Origin: Gavia stellata
Taxonomy: Eukaryota > Chordata > Aves > Gaviiformes > Gaviidae
Assembly: GCF_030936135.1 (NCBI RefSeq)
Contig: NC_082618.1
Coordinates: 9,211,034-9,275,033, forward strand
DNA: 64,000 nucleotides
Direction: 5' to 3'
Shown here: piece by piece, positions 48,701-60,820 of the stretch
Layout: each line of letters starts with the position of its first letter
Numbering within the stretch: position 1 is the first letter of the stretch
Position numbers and translations under genes: made by a program
Notes under the pieces: generated by a model
Told to the model about the DNA's origin: nothing
The model's database searches: none
What the model saw: the letters and a program-made list of their open reading frames with translations, nothing else

Positions 48701-51700
48701 GCAGACTGAGCTGTCAGAAGCTTAGAAAGCACAGACAATTATTTAGGTCTACTACAGATTAACCAGACAAGCTGTACATTAAAATCTACATTTCAAAAAG
48801 CTGTCAACTGCCTTCAGATAATATATCTATGTAAACACTAACAGACAATGAATGCTATGTAGATGTGTTTTATTCAGATCAGTAAGCTGATCAGTAGATA
48901 ACTGAAGATATTCAGAACTTCAGACTTGGGTAACAACAATCCTACCACCAACCGATTCCAATCTAGAGTTTGTTCACTTGACCATCTAACCACACGTCAG
49001 CATCTGGCATATTTATGTTCTAACCAAGTATGTCCTTTACCAACAGGTCTTACTGATCCAGCTGGGTCATGAATCAAAAACTGCAACAGTTTTCCCGACT
49101 GATTTGACCCAAACATTGAAGGACGTGCCTGCCTGTCCCCATCTTTCCAATTAATAAGATACATTAATTTGCACAAGTTTTGCCAGGTATTTCTAATATG
49201 TACTTTCCACCCATACTTAGAAATATAAAGGGGCAACATAAAAAAGCACAGCAAACGTAAGAAAGTAACATACGCTCTGTTGACTGCTCTACTCCCACAG
49301 CCCCTAACATAGGTCCTAGTCCTACACCTACGAAAGCCAAAGCATTTCTACTGAGAATTGAATGAGGCTGTGCAGAGAGGAGAACCACCCTTACTAGTAA
49401 CCTATTAGGTTGCTCTCCTTAGGCACTGTTACAGTTTTGGACCACTGACCTCCATTAGAGAGGCATGTGGAATCTGTCTGAACATCACTCTTTAAAAGTA
49501 ACTGCCTGGTCGCAGCAGTTACCCTGTCAGCTCTGCAGCTGACAATGCCTCACAGTAGGGTCCTCCTTGGACAGATGGCTTTTGGCTTACTGAAGAAACA
49601 TTTAATGCCATCCTTGATCCTGGATGCGACTACTTTTGACAGTGGCTGTATCAAGATGAATCGGCTAGAATTAACTCTTCTGTGAATACGATCAAAAACT
49701 CACCACCTCTCTTCTTCACTTCCACTTGCTGCAGAATGTGAATCACCTCCTCTCTGACATTGCAAGTTGAACTTTTTTTTGCATCTTACAGATACACGTG
49801 GGAGTAAATGCTGAAATGAGTCCAACAAGCCATGATTCAGCACACATCGGGCGTTCTGGTAATTACTAGTTGAGCTGTCTATGAGATATACTAAGAATTG
49901 GACTGTGCAAACTTTATTCCCCGGGTTTTATTTTAGTAGCACTGCTCATGAGAAAGGATGACAGCTCCAGGCCTTAGCCTAGTAAAAACTCTGCCCTGGA
50001 TTTACAGTAGGTTTCATATGTATGCAGGCAGACTATCGTAACATGTAGTTCCCAGGGGAATGAGTGGACCTAGATGACTCAAGATTATTCCTACAGCAGA
50101 TATGTACATGAATTTCTCTTTTCCTCTTTGGGCTAAGCATGTCAACTACTTATATTTAATAATGAAAATGATCTAGAAGCCCTTACTAATGACAGCTTAG
50201 ACCTCCGTAACTAAGTATACAAACAAAAGCCTTTCTCCGCTTGACCTTTTCCTTGACAGTCCCACTTCTATTTTAGTACAGGATTTTATTCCCTCCCAAC
50301 CCACTGGACTAGTATTTTGCTCGGGCGGTGGGTGGGGAGAAAGAAGAAATACTACTATTGCACTGCTGAGCTGACTATTTTCATTCCTATATATAATGCA
50401 CATGGTATGCACAAGTATTTTAAAAGATAGATTCATCCCTCCTCTTGGACACCATCTGTAACTACATCCCTTTACCTGCTAAGGAATACAGAAGTGATAA
50501 ACACAGTCACGCTGCTCAACACTTTACCTCATGGTCTAGGCTCGTTTGATCATCCAGGCTTTTCACCACACCAAAGCTGAGATCATGACAGTTGTTTTCA
50601 TTTTTAGTCTTACTCATTTCATGAAAGCACTTCCACTTTTCATTTTGAATTGCCTCCATTTCCTTTACTGTCTTTGAAACAGCTTGGAAACTCTCTCCAC
50701 CGAATGCTCCTTGTGCCTGACATGTCATCAGTGGTGGAATATAGTCACTTGATGGTGGACCTACAGCCTTCCATAAAAAAGTATTAACTCCAGAAAAAGG
50801 GTTACTGGTATTTTGGGAAGTATCATCAGATCTGTTCCAGTGTCTGTCTTGAAAAAATCGCTTAGAAAGCTGATTCATTCTAATTTCCTGGAGCAGCTTC
50901 TTTTGCTTTTCAATGGCCTCTAATTTGTCCAGTTTCTCCTCTGTTCTGCACAGGGAATCTGCTGCCTGCTGCAACATGCTTTGAACAATCTTTAAATTAA
51001 GGACACATTTGCTGATGTGCTGCTCATTCTGGGTCAGACTACTCATTCTTCTCCCAGGATCTCCTCTCACCTGTGCCAGCATGCATAGGTCAGAGGCCTC
51101 ACTTATCCTCTCCTCCTCTTCTGTAGCATACTCTGTACCCGATTCTGAAAAGCCACCTTCCTCATAAACTGGCCTTTCCTCACAGTGCACTCCAGGGGAT
51201 GCATATAGGTCTCTGAGGGTAGCCTCATCATCTTCCTTTTGCTGCCTTTTTTCATCCTTTAGAGTTTGACCTAATCCAGCGCCTTCTTCCGGGAAGTCTT
51301 CGTGAAGTTCTGGATAACTGGCAAAGATTTCATTGATTTCAAAGCTACAGAGGCTGTCATCCACATCACTGACACTGAGGGTCAGCTGGAGTTCAGAAGC
51401 TACATCACGATTTTGGTCCTGTGCAACTGGCTGTAGACTGGTTGATGCCTCTTGGTCCACTAAAGCACTACTCTTCTCAGGGAAATGAGAGTATTTTGGG
51501 GCAGTAGAGCTCTCTGAAAAATTTAAGTGTTAAACCGTTTCTCCAGATGTCCATCAAACACGCTGCTTTCGTACATTTAGGAGTTAACATCTTCTAGAGA
51601 TTACATGAGCAGCATTTAACACCTCTGCTGAAAACAGTATGCCTGAACTTCAAATATTAACCAGACTTATAGTCTTGAGTTTTCATTAGCAATTAGGGTG

Positions 51701-54700
51701 GTAGATAGAAAGCAGTTAGATTTGGATTCTATTTTCAAACTATGTCATAAAATCTGTAAGCACTCACATTTTAATTATTTATATTAGACCTTTATGGACG
51801 GAGCAACATACTAAGTGAAGGACACATGGCATCTTGCTAGAAGAAACTCACCAGCCTCTGTTATCTCTTTTCCCTGCAATTCCTGTGTTCTCTTCTGGTA
51901 GCTAAAAGCTGGTGCCAAACAGATGTTCACATCTGCAAAAACAGTGGGTCTTTGTGCTTTTGACATTTCATCGGCATGACCAGTTTGAGACTTAACTAAG
52001 TCCTGTAATATAAAAAACGGAATAAAAGACAACTATATTTGACAGTTCAATGTCTCTACTTATTCTTTTAAGGTGGTTTGCCTCCATGATCAGAAAAGGA
52101 TACTCAATGTTTAGATTGCCTCCCACCTAGACTTAAGCAGAACAACTTGAATCTGAAAGGACACGAAACTGCCCTTTCAAACACATGAAAGGACACAATC
52201 CTGGAAGTCACCTTTAAGTCATTTTTCAGTATATATTGAATATCCTGAAGTTTCATGGAGCGGTTCTTCTGTTTAGGTTCTAGCCCTGACTTTATGATAT
52301 TGTAATAGGGCATAGGAAGTCTGACATCTGCTTCTAACTGTTGTCCTGAAATTATAAGCTGTTTAATAACTGAGTCTTCAAGACCTTTCCAGGGAGGGGT
52401 CTCTGCAAGACATAAATATAGACTTTACATCACAAGCTGTGTATCAATGTTAATGAAAAAGAAGAAAAAAGAAAAAAGATAAAAGATTCAGAGATACGGA
52501 AGCATTATTGTCTGCATGCTCCCTGATTTACAGCCACTGTCACAAACCAAACGAGCACTGAGTCCAGTCTGGCATCTCCTCCCTATCATATTTCAACAGT
52601 GGATGCTTTAAAGGGAGCTGACAGCAATCTCTAGAGGATAGTTACACTGTAAACCATGCTCTGGATTCTTCATTACCAACCAGCTAATAGAGGGTTTAAT
52701 TTTTAGGGTAATTGTTTATCCCATTTCACTGTCAAAATAGTCAAAGTCAATACATAAAATACATTACATTAGCTGTAATAAAAATAACAATACATTATCT
52801 CTTAAGTTATCTTAGTGATCAAAAAGATGAAAGCTGCACAGGCTCACTTTGTGCATTGCAAAGAGTTAACTGAATGTTTTGCTGTCCTCGTATGAAGAAG
52901 AAAGGTAAACAGCAGAAAAACACCATTACACAAAACTGTATCTCTCTAATACCAGCCATTAATCTCATCCTTTAGTTACGCAATTTTAAGTTTTCTGATT
53001 ACATTTTACAAAAAGTTTACAGTAGTCTTTGCTATTGTCATTAAGGTTTGCTTTTTTTGCCTGGAGGGTTCCTTCTCCAAGTTAATTCTGAATGAGCCAT
53101 CACAGCAAGGTTTTATCCAGTCACGTAGGGGAATTAAACAGACATCGGGGGCTGACAGTCTGCACTGAAAACATTCTCTATATCTATAAACCTATAGATA
53201 TACCTGTCAAGGCCTCCTGCACTACTGTACAGAAGCTATAAATATCCGATTTGACCGTGACAACTTTTTCAAGGATTACTTCAGGAGAGCACCACCTATA
53301 CAGCTGGGCTGGGACAGGAATACGTGTCAGATCACTGTGTTCTCCACCATCTTTGCTGTATAAAGGAAAAAAAAGTTGTAAATTGGGACATACAGCACAC
53401 TCAACTAGAAAGTATATCTTTTAGAATTAAACATCCGAGTTTGTTATATCTGCTTTTAGTTTAAATACCTAAAAGGTCCAAAGTATACCTGCAAATAAAA
53501 GTGCGTAGTATTTCCACAGCAATGTTTTTTGGCACATTACAGCAAAGACTTTCTGGCAAAAGTAACACCTCCTTTAACAAATTTACACTCAAAAAGAAAA
53601 CAGAGAAAGTTGAAAATTTCCCAATAGAAATTTTACAAACAACTCTTTCGCTCTGGCCAGTGTTCTCTGACCATGGACAAAATACAAGAAGGTGCCATCT
53701 AGCCTGTCAACATTTATTTTGCAATGTATGCTTATATCTAGAAGATAACATCCTCCTCACATTTAACTATAGGGTTTTTTTGTTATTCATTTCACAGTAA
53801 GCTGTACCTGAAATAGCCAAGAAATCGCAAGATTTATTAACAAATTGAGTTTGCAAGGAGATGAGGAAGTATCTTTGCTCCTTTCAGGATGTTACCATTG
53901 GCAAATTTTTGTTTATTATCAATTTTACTCTTTCTTTACAGTCTAACCAGCCATTTACTTCCCTTCTAACCAGACTGCACTATAGGAAAGAAAGAAAGAA
54001 ATACATATAAGTAATAATTTACCTAGATGAAATTAATGGTGTCCCTCATAAAAGAGATACTCTTTTTGTCACTGGTGGCACTTAATTACTACCAGTTCAA
54101 TGAGGTGTGGAATCTTCAACCACTTTGGGTAAGCCTCCATAAGCACAAGTTCGGTAATACAAGAGGAGACTTAAATTATTTCCAGCCCAGCACAGAATTA
54201 GTGACTCAAAGAGGAATTTCATCTCTGTTCTGTAAGATTATGTTCTGTTTCTCTATGATGGTATTTTTATACTCCAGTGAAGAGCTGCTTCTCTTACTAG
54301 TTTCTATTTTCAGATACTTACAGAAACTAAGTCCACCTGAAACTTGCCATACTGCTTGTAGCAAAGTTAATGTACCTGAGCAGTAATAATTTGGAGTTCT
54401 TTACTCCTATAACTCTTGTTAACTGACTCAGAGGCAGGAGTCCCTAGTCATCTAAAGAGGGGCACTTCAGCAGAATTCAGCACTAAATTTGACTTTACTT
54501 GTGTTTGTCCCTTTCACAGAAACAGTGAGGAAGTTCTTTACCTCTCTATCATGTATTCCAAGTTGCATAGCTTTGCCTCACCAGAAGAAACAATTTGAAT
54601 AGCATAGGAAGTAACTGAACGGTGAATAAATCCACGGGAGTGCAGAAAACGCAAAGCGTCATTAATTTGAAGCAGCACATGCAAGATCGTCTCCATGTGC

Positions 54701-57700
54701 AGTACTGGGAATTCCGTACGCTGAAAAAAACCAAACAAACCAGAATTACCAAATTTGCACGGCAGATCTTTAAAGCATGATGCAGGGGAAATCTCTTATT
54801 GTACAGAAGGCAGCAAAGAAAGCAAACATAAAACATACCGTAGTAAAAGTCAGACAAATTGCACTTGCTAAATAATGTTCGTTCTCAATACCAAACCAAC
54901 TAATAATACCTTAAAAAGTAATTAAGAAAAAAAGATATTGACTATGCCAAAATTCACTCTGAAGCAGCATGAACTCTTAGAATTTCTTGCCTTCGACTGC
55001 AATTTCTCCAGTAACTTAGATGTCTGCGATCAAACAGCTAAAGAAATAAAATAATAACTCAATTAACTGCAAAAAAGGAAGAGAAAAATATTGAATGACA
55101 AAACCAAAACACAGATCAGTTGATTAAAACAAAACAAAAAAAAAAACAACACAAAACCAACCCACAACTGAGTTCCAGCCTTCACTTTTATACACAGGCA
55201 GTTTGCAATGTACTACTACAGGCAAATATGCAAGGGCAGAAGCTGGTCTTGCTACATTTGCAGTACACAACCACATGCAGAAGATTAAAAGTTTAATTTA
55301 ATTTAACAGCAGCCATTTTAAGACTGTCACCAACCAAGAAAATCAATGCAATTGCACCCGAACATGAACTGAAGTATTTGCCAATTATAAATGTTACCAG
55401 CTTACACAGAGTATCTGATACTGTGCAATGAAGTAGAAACCCTGATACGCAGACTGATGATTTTGTTGTCTTGTTCTTTGAGTAAAGATGGCAGACGTAT
55501 TTACTAAAACTTCTTACTCTCAACTAATTACTATTTAAAAATCAAGTATTCCAATTACCCTTTCATGAAGGATGCTGTACAAAGAACCAAAGTTAACCCT
55601 TTCATATACTAAACGGGTTGTCTCCAAGTCACTAGACAGACAAACAGACATCAACTGTAGCAAATGAGGATGACGGAGTTTACTGCAAAGGGAGAGGAAA
55701 AAAAAAATTGTAAGGCAAATTTGAAACTGAAAGAGTCCTGGCCTTCTCAGTGTTTTTATCAATACAATGTGAATGCTTCTAACTTTTCATTAAAATACCC
55801 CAAATTTTAAAAGAACCATAGATTAGGAGGCATTCAGGAAACAGTGCTTACTGTCACAACTAGGAGAATCTATAAATAAGTCATCCAAGATGTGTGGAAT
55901 GAAGCATTCATCCAGAGATACAAGAAGAGAGTATCATCTTCTCCTGTATTATCCACTGAGGAGCAAACAGAGTGGGAAGAGACAGGAGAAGAAAGAGACC
56001 TGTATTTCTCATTTGGAGAGAAAGTGCAACCACAGCCTAACAGTCCTCCCAAGGTTAATCACATTTCCTCACATCACTGGAGACACCCAAACCCCAGGAG
56101 CACTTGTGGCTACTGCACATTCTTTCTTACCTACTATGTTCCTGCTCTGCAATGAGAAGATCAGCTAAGCGTAGTTTACTACAGTTCTGATGGGGCTCAA
56201 AGCTGAGTTCCTTCACTGTAACTCTGCTGCCTCCCCATAGTAAGCTACAAGGAGAAGAGGAGGAATTTCTACGAGATGCTTTCTGCAGTATTTTTTTCCA
56301 GTTACAGGATTAGTTACAAATAATTTTGTAATTCTGAAATGCTCTGGTGCTGTCTCCTACTGTTAGTAACATTACTTTGATGATCCCGGCAATAGCATAT
56401 ACTCTTTCAAATTGACAATAAATTCTCATCCTGTTAAAGCCTGGATGTGGCAGGACAGGTTTGCTGTCCAAAGACGCTACCTTTCCATGACCCAAGGTAA
56501 AGAACAAGGACACTCAAAAACTCCTTTCACTAAAGGCCATCAGCCCATTGTGATACAAGCCAGAGCTCTGGGAAGATTAAATCACCAATTTGTCAACTCT
56601 CTGGATGCCTCTGAGGCACAACAACTTGCTGCACAATACAAAAGATTAAAGAAAAGGTGCAGTCTACACTTGCAACTCTCATTTCACCATAGGTTTGAGC
56701 AAGTGGACTGCAGACATGCATATCCAGAGGCCTGAAGTCTGACCCAACAATTACAAGCATTAAACACTGAACAACGGGATCTGTGCAACCCCAGCAATGT
56801 ATTTCCCACCACAAAATCAATCACTACTGAAACACTGCTATCAATGAATAACCATAGTTGGGTTAATATTGCTGGAAAGGACAAGAGCGACCTACAGATA
56901 CCAAGGGAGTCTAAAGAAGATACTGATCAGTGAACTGCAGAAAACAAGTAGCAAGCAGAAAGCAGTGGATGAATACAGAACAGAAAGAAAAACTATCCAA
57001 ACAAAGCATCTGGCACAACAACTTGCTGCTTAATAGTAACAGACACACACTAAGAGGGGCTAAAATCTCTTTGATTCCACTTACTTTGTCATGATCATGT
57101 ATGGTCCAACATGGTAAGAAAATGTTGGTTCATCACCTGCCTGAACCACCTCTTTTTCCCCAATAATAGGGAGAGATGCCAAGTACCCTAGATGTCCACT
57201 GCCTGCAAGATAAAACTGAAACAACACCAGGGCATAACCAAAAGGAATATGCAACAGCTCCCAAGATTCGTCACATCTGCCGCAAGCTCACTACAAACTT
57301 GAGTGCAATCACTGCAATGGGAGCATCAGCCAAAGCATCAAAATGAAATGTTAAGATATCTATGTCAAAAGCTTAACTTTCTAGTGAAGCTGAAACAGGG
57401 AAAGCAGAAACAGTCATTAACAAGAACTCCCACAGGGGACATTTAACAAGAGAGTTTCTATTGCCTGTTCCAAAACAGCTTCCTCTGATAGGGCATACTA
57501 ACAACTAAAGGCCTGAATATTTGTGCTCTCCAAAGGTTTTTTTCTTCACCACTTCAGAAGAAACAAGAATGCACTTAAAATTAAAAATAACACAGGTGGG
57601 GTAATTACTGTGAAGAATATATGACTCTGAAAAACTGTACTATTATCATTAGAAAACCATTATCCATAGCATCTTACCTTCCCAAAACCAAAGCTGTAAA

Positions 57701-59913
57701 TGTTCTTGGCTGCATTAGCTCCACCTTTTAGAAATCTACTCAGAGGACTGTCAACATTTCTAAATATCAAAAACATAAGCAATAAGACTAAGTAATATGC
57801 CAAGGCTTTGAGTAAAATACAAAAAAAAAAAAAGAGAGCGAGAAAAATGCAGAAGTTCCACAACAGCCATGTATTTCAGATGTTGCATTTGACTGGTCCC
57901 ACACAAAACGTGTAATGCGGATGCTGAAATTCCAGATTATTGTGCAACTCATTAAAACTTTTTAGGTACACCGTTATGCCATGTATTTGTGTAAAGCAAA
58001 ATAGACAAAAAAATATACACACACACACAGAGGCATCCTGCATCCCTTTTTGTTCACAAGTATGTATTTTTCCTAACATGTATCTGACACAAAAGCTCTT
58101 GAAACAGTTGGAAACACACCCCCAGAAGATTTGCAGTGACCTTAAAAGGTCAAGAAACAAACTACTTCATGTTACCACCATTTTAATACTATTAAAATTC
58201 AGTACTTCATATTGCTGGTTTCAAGAGTATCTCTTAATATACAGGTATTTACAACTATCAAGTTTCTGTTTGGAACTCTCACAAGAGAAATAAAAAGTAT
58301 CATCATTCCTAACACTCGTTTTCAATTCCTAATGGTTTTAAATCTGATAGTATCAAAAAGAAACATGTTAATTTTAAGATAAGAGAATATGGAAGTAAAA
58401 GTCCTTGTAGCTCAATTCCTCACTACTTGAGAATATATTCTTACCCTTGAACAAGGCCACCAAACCTAGACGGATTGCAGACCAGCACTTTCGATGAGCC
58501 AACCTTCCTGAGTAGATCAGAGGGAAAATTTTGAATGGCAGCCTGCATGTGGAATGTACAACGCTGTATAAACTCCAGCATCTAGAGAGGAGGGGGGAAT
58601 GAAAAAAAACACCAACAAAAATTACTTCTGAACTGCAAGATAAACCATTTTAAATTAACAGATCATGACTACTGAAAAAATAACTAGTTACTTGCAATAT
58701 TTAAATAGACATTTCAAGAAACGGATACACAGAAAACCTTGAAGAAAATCAATTACAGGCAAGTATAAGAGAAAGCTTACGTCAAACACTAGATGACTAA
58801 CTTTGAAGACATTCACCCACTGAAAATTGTAATATCAGGTTTTATTTTAAGAGAAGCATTGTAATAACAAGAAACAGGAGTATTACGAGTTTTAAATCAA
58901 TATCGCAGTAATGAATAAGCCTTCTTGATACCGCATTTTGCTACCATGCTAGCAAAAATGACACATTTGCTGACACTTCATGCACAGACTGAGATACACT
59001 GGAAAACTACTTCAGGTTTACTCCCAAATTGCACATACATGCAAACAAACCACATACATCAGGGATCGAAGACAAGGGCCCTTCATTCTCCTCACTGCAC
59101 ACTTAGACATAAAGGTCCCAACAAGTTACAGACACGCCCCTGCACCTGAACAAAACCTTAGTTAAATAATCTGAATCATGAGGTCTTCAAAAGACCATTA
59201 CTGATGTTGACAAACAATGTTAAATAATTTTTCTAACATGTGAAAGCCAAGAATTTCTCCCTGGAATGTTGGACTGTCTTCACTTTAAGATGAAGATGTG
59301 AGCACGTACCTAGCACGTATTCAACATGTATGACACACACATACCTGAGCACTGCTTTCTTTTCCAGCTGACATAGCCCAGTACTGAGGATTTTTGCCAT
59401 CTTTATCATGAAGTCTCAGATCACCTCCTTCATCCAGTAACTTGCTAAGAATCCACTGATTTCCTGAGAATGCAGCTGCGTGGACTGGGGTGCTTCCATC
59501 GTAACAGCGACTGAGGAACATTAAAGCAGAATTGTTTCAACCTACCCCTACCACACTCAACCAGCTGTGCCTCTGGGGAAAAAAGTTTATGTACTCCCAA
59601 ACAACAACAACATATACCACGAAATAAGGAAAATTAGGCACCTGCCTCCCTCTGAGGATCTTTGGCTAAAATACCAACATGTATCTTAAGCACCTCTTCA
59701 GTTATATACAGTGAATATTGTGTATTACATTGACTAAAACCATTAAAAGATTAAACATTAATTTCCATTTAAGAAAAAAAATTATTTTTATACTTAACTG
59801 ATTAGCATCTGAGCCATAATCCAACAGCACATCCACTATTTTACCAAGACCTAGCAGTGCAGCAGTGAAGAGAGAAGTTTGGCCCATGGAATTTACAGCA
59901 TCAACAAAAATAC
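38240..59913 (-). CDS. TEX14: TEX14, germ-cell intercellular bridge factor (both ends incomplete)
   Basis: TEX14 keeps intercellular bridges between dividing male germ cells open by binding CEP55 and blocking abscission. Twenty-five exons join in phase without a stop (3990 nt, 1330 residues), in transcription order: 59799..59913, 59345..59510, 58445..58581, 57678..57759, 57085..57215, 56131..56244, 55559..55682, 54542..54720, 53204..53355, 52212..52402, 51852..52002, 50528..51513, 49704..49810, 48476..48555, 47649..47915, 46950..47050, 46454..46618, 45799..45892, 44969..45032, 43589..43651, 42365..42492, 41365..41555, 39671..39722, 39125..39196, 38240..38317. Domain order is ankyrin repeats, kinase-like domain, coiled coil with the CEP55 motif, and a long Ser/Glu-rich tail. 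Human TEX14 is about 1,500 residues, so perhaps 45 N-terminal and 50-100 C-terminal residues are missing. The initiator exon was not found up to the window end. Confidence 0.92.
41365..43651 (-). CDS. TEX14: TEX14 C-terminal exons (TDIQDLSSI region)
   Basis: Exons 43589..43651 ([20 protein letters not shown]), 42365..42492 ([37 protein letters not shown]) and 41365..41555 ([34 protein letters not shown]). The DIQDLSSI and [11 protein letters not shown] blocks are strongly conserved with mammals. Confidence 0.92.
44969..45032 (-). CDS. TEX14: TEX14 small exon
   Basis: 64-bp exon encoding [20 protein letters not shown]. The acceptor chosen (CACAG at 45033-45037) is the only one of three nearby AG sites that keeps the reading frame. 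Conservation is weak, so this exon is less certain than its neighbours. Confidence 0.65.
45799..47050 (-). CDS. TEX14: TEX14 C-terminal exons (EEFLTPD region)
   Basis: Exons 46950..47050 ([14 protein letters not shown]), 46454..46618 ([18 protein letters not shown]) and 45799..45892 ([16 protein letters not shown]). The EEFLTPD core corresponds to DEFLTPD of mammalian TEX14. Phases are 1-0, 0-0 and 0-1. Confidence 0.85.
46265..46277 (+). repeat. poly-C run in TEX14 intron
   Basis: Thirteen consecutive C residues in a C-rich context; a likely site of length variation or sequencing error. Confidence 0.9.
47447..47521 (+). repeat. 25-bp perfect tandem triplication
   Basis: Three identical adjacent 25-bp copies (each begins TTCACCAATGACTGAG) in a TEX14 intron, about 130 bp downstream of the donor of exon 47649..47915. 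There is no spacer, so this is not CRISPR-like. Confidence 0.97.
47649..47915 (-). CDS. TEX14: TEX14 C-terminal exon (EVKxMA region)
   Basis: 267-bp exon encoding [18 protein letters not shown] and [17 protein letters not shown], then an acidic Ser/Glu run ([16 protein letters not shown]). It matches the EVKEMA...GQL block of mammalian TEX14. Confidence 0.88.
48476..49810 (-). CDS. TEX14: TEX14 exons downstream of the central exon
   Basis: Exons 49704..49810 ([25 protein letters not shown]) and 48476..48555 ([24 protein letters not shown]). The second aligns with the SSEIY region of mammalian TEX14. These two exons are required to carry the phase from 0 to 1 before the exon 47649..47915. Confidence 0.8.
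50528..51513 (-). CDS. TEX14: TEX14 large central exon with coiled coil and CEP55 motif
   Basis: The 986-bp exon encodes about 329 residues. It opens with [15 protein letters not shown] and an acidic region with [16 protein letters not shown], then a coiled-coil helix ([17 protein letters not shown] and [18 protein letters not shown]), then [13 protein letters not shown]. The last matches the AxGPPx3Y element through which TEX14 binds CEP55 (minus strand, 50741..50767). The exon acceptor follows a TTTTTCAG and the donor is CATGAG/GTAAAG. Confidence 0.93.
50741..50767 (-). other. TEX14: CEP55-binding motif AxGPPx3Y (within TEX14)
   Basis: Codons for A-V-G-P-P-S-S-D-Y, an exact match to the AxGPPx3Y pattern reported for mammalian TEX14. 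In mammals it competes with ALIX and TSG101 for CEP55 and so prevents ESCRT recruitment. Confidence 0.9.
51852..52002 (-). CDS. TEX14: TEX14 exon after the kinase-like domain
   Basis: 151-bp exon in phase 0, out phase 1. It encodes [33 protein letters not shown] and [11 protein letters not shown]. It corresponds to the poorly conserved segment after NDLK in mammalian TEX14. Confidence 0.85.
52212..56244 (-). CDS. TEX14: TEX14 kinase-like (pseudokinase) exons
   Basis: Exons 56131..56244 ([27 protein letters not shown]), 55559..55682 ([20 protein letters not shown]), 54542..54720 ([39 protein letters not shown]), 53204..53355 ([18 protein letters not shown]) and 52212..52402 ([23 protein letters not shown]). 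The fold is a protein-kinase one, but the catalytic-loop HRD reads His-Arg-Ser and the DFG position reads Asn-Leu-Glu. Phosphotransfer is therefore not expected, as in mammalian TEX14, which is classed as an inactive kinase. Confidence 0.93.
57085..58581 (-). CDS. TEX14: TEX14 linker exons before the kinase-like domain
   Basis: Exons 58445..58581 ([17 protein letters not shown] to GGLVQG), 57678..57759 ([23 protein letters not shown]) and 57085..57215 ([35 protein letters not shown]). For the last exon the acceptor at 57215/57216 was preferred over a TTGCAG 12 bp further in, because only it keeps the frame and restores FYLAG after GFGK. Confidence 0.9.
59345..59913 (-). CDS. TEX14: TEX14 ankyrin-repeat exons
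   Basis: Exons 59799..59913 and 59345..59510. The first encodes [20 protein letters not shown] and [15 protein letters not shown]. The second encodes [38 protein letters not shown] and SAGKESSAQ. Together they give two to three ankyrin repeats with the usual TxLHxAA-type helices, nearly identical in pattern to mammalian TEX14. Confidence 0.95.
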
Positions 59914-60355
59914 CTACAAGAAAACAAGAGGTTATGAGGCCAGTGCTTGTTCCCCCCACCCCAAATAAAAGGCAATGGTTCATTAACACTGAAACTGACT
60001 GCCATATTCCCTCCGAGACACTGAAAATATGAAAACATAATGATATTAACAGAAAATTTAAAAAGACCAAACGACCTTCCTTGTAACTTTCTATACATAC
60101 CACACACTGCTGGTCCACGACTTTTTCAAACCAAGGATGGATAAACATCAGAGGCACAGGTAACACCAGAGGACTGCATTAATAAAAACCTAAATTCTTC
60201 TAAATCAATAATTAAGAGATTAATATTTTGTTAGTTTAGCCCATTTTTGCCAAAATAATTAACTCCACTCTGTATTACAAACAAAAAAGGCAGCCTAGAG
60301 GGACATGGATCTGAAACCGCAACTGTGCGGTGAGTTCAATGACAAGAAAGCTCAA
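59914..60355. other. sequence between the first recognised TEX14 exon and the U3 array
   Basis: AT-rich. I found neither a TEX14 initiator exon nor a promoter here. The stretch near 60100-60170 is open on the minus strand, but its translation does not resemble the TEX14 N-terminus. Confidence 0.5.
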
Positions 60356-60369
60356 CTGCTTTTGGAACC
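60356..60369 (-). terminator. 3' box of U3 copy 1
   Basis: Minus strand reads GGTTCCAAAAGCAG, close to the vertebrate snRNA 3'-end box (GTTTN0-3AAARNNAGA), about 19 nt downstream of the predicted RNA 3' end. The same position is conserved in all three copies. Confidence 0.7.
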
Positions 60370-60387
60370 ATACAAAAAGGGCCACAA

Positions 60388-60600
60388 ACCACTCAGCCCG
60401 TGTTCTCTCCCTCCCAGACCCCCAAAAGAGGCCGGGAACGGTCATCAATGGCGGGCGGCTCCTGCACAAGCAGCACCACCCGCCCGCTTCGCGCTCAGGA
60501 GAGAACACCTCGCTCCTCCTCGTGGCTTGTGACGCCGTTCAGGTGCGATCACTCTCCTCTAGTGACCAACTACAGAAATGATCCCTGAAAGTATAGTCTT
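60388..60600 (-). ncRNA. SNORD3: U3 small nucleolar RNA gene, copy 1
   Basis: Box C/D snoRNA that guides early 18S pre-rRNA cleavage in the SSU processome. The minus strand begins AAGACTATACTTTCAGGG, the universal U3 5' end, followed by box A (GATCATTTCT), box B (GAGCGCGAAG), box C (TTGATGACCG) and terminal box D in GGCTGAGTGGT. The 213-nt length compares with about 217 nt in human. It is expected to be an independent RNA polymerase II unit of snRNA type. The full ends are inferred from the human U3 ends. Confidence 0.93.
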
Positions 60601-60812
60601 AAACTCCTACCGCCGCCGCGCACAGCCACACCCGCACGCACTGCCCTCCACCACACGGCCACCACACCCCGACGACCCACGGGAACGCACCACCACCCGC
60701 CCCGCGCTCCCGCAGAGTCCCCGCCGCCGCGGAACCGCGACACCCGACCCACGGTCCCGCTCCGCGACCCACGGGACCGCCGCGCTGGGCCGCAAGCGGA
60801 ACACGCCCCCTC

Positions 60813-60820
60813 ATTTGCAT
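60813..60820 (-). promoter_or_regulatory. octamer distal enhancer element of U3 copy 1
   Basis: ATTTGCAT (ATGCAAAT on the transcribed sense) 213 bp upstream of the RNA start, the usual place of the Oct-1 site of snRNA-type distal sequence elements. A CCAAT box follows about 15 bp further out. No confident proximal element could be picked, although the -50 to -70 region is nearly identical in all copies. Confidence 0.8.

Larger units (their letters stand above)
38318..59798. other. TEX14 introns
   Basis: AT-rich introns between the listed exons. They hold simple A/T runs, a 13-base C run, and one 25-bp triplicated repeat. No additional gene on either strand is supported. Open frames such as 56412..56735 (+) and 53501..53800 (+) lie in introns and show no family resemblance. 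Confidence 0.6.

Noticed and set aside
56412-56735. 107-codon plus-strand open frame
   Set aside because: It is in a TEX14 intron with no recognisable domain.
60080-60170. Possible TEX14 exon just upstream of the first ankyrin exon
   Set aside because: The phase could fit, but the donor is weak and the translation does not resemble the TEX14 N-terminus.
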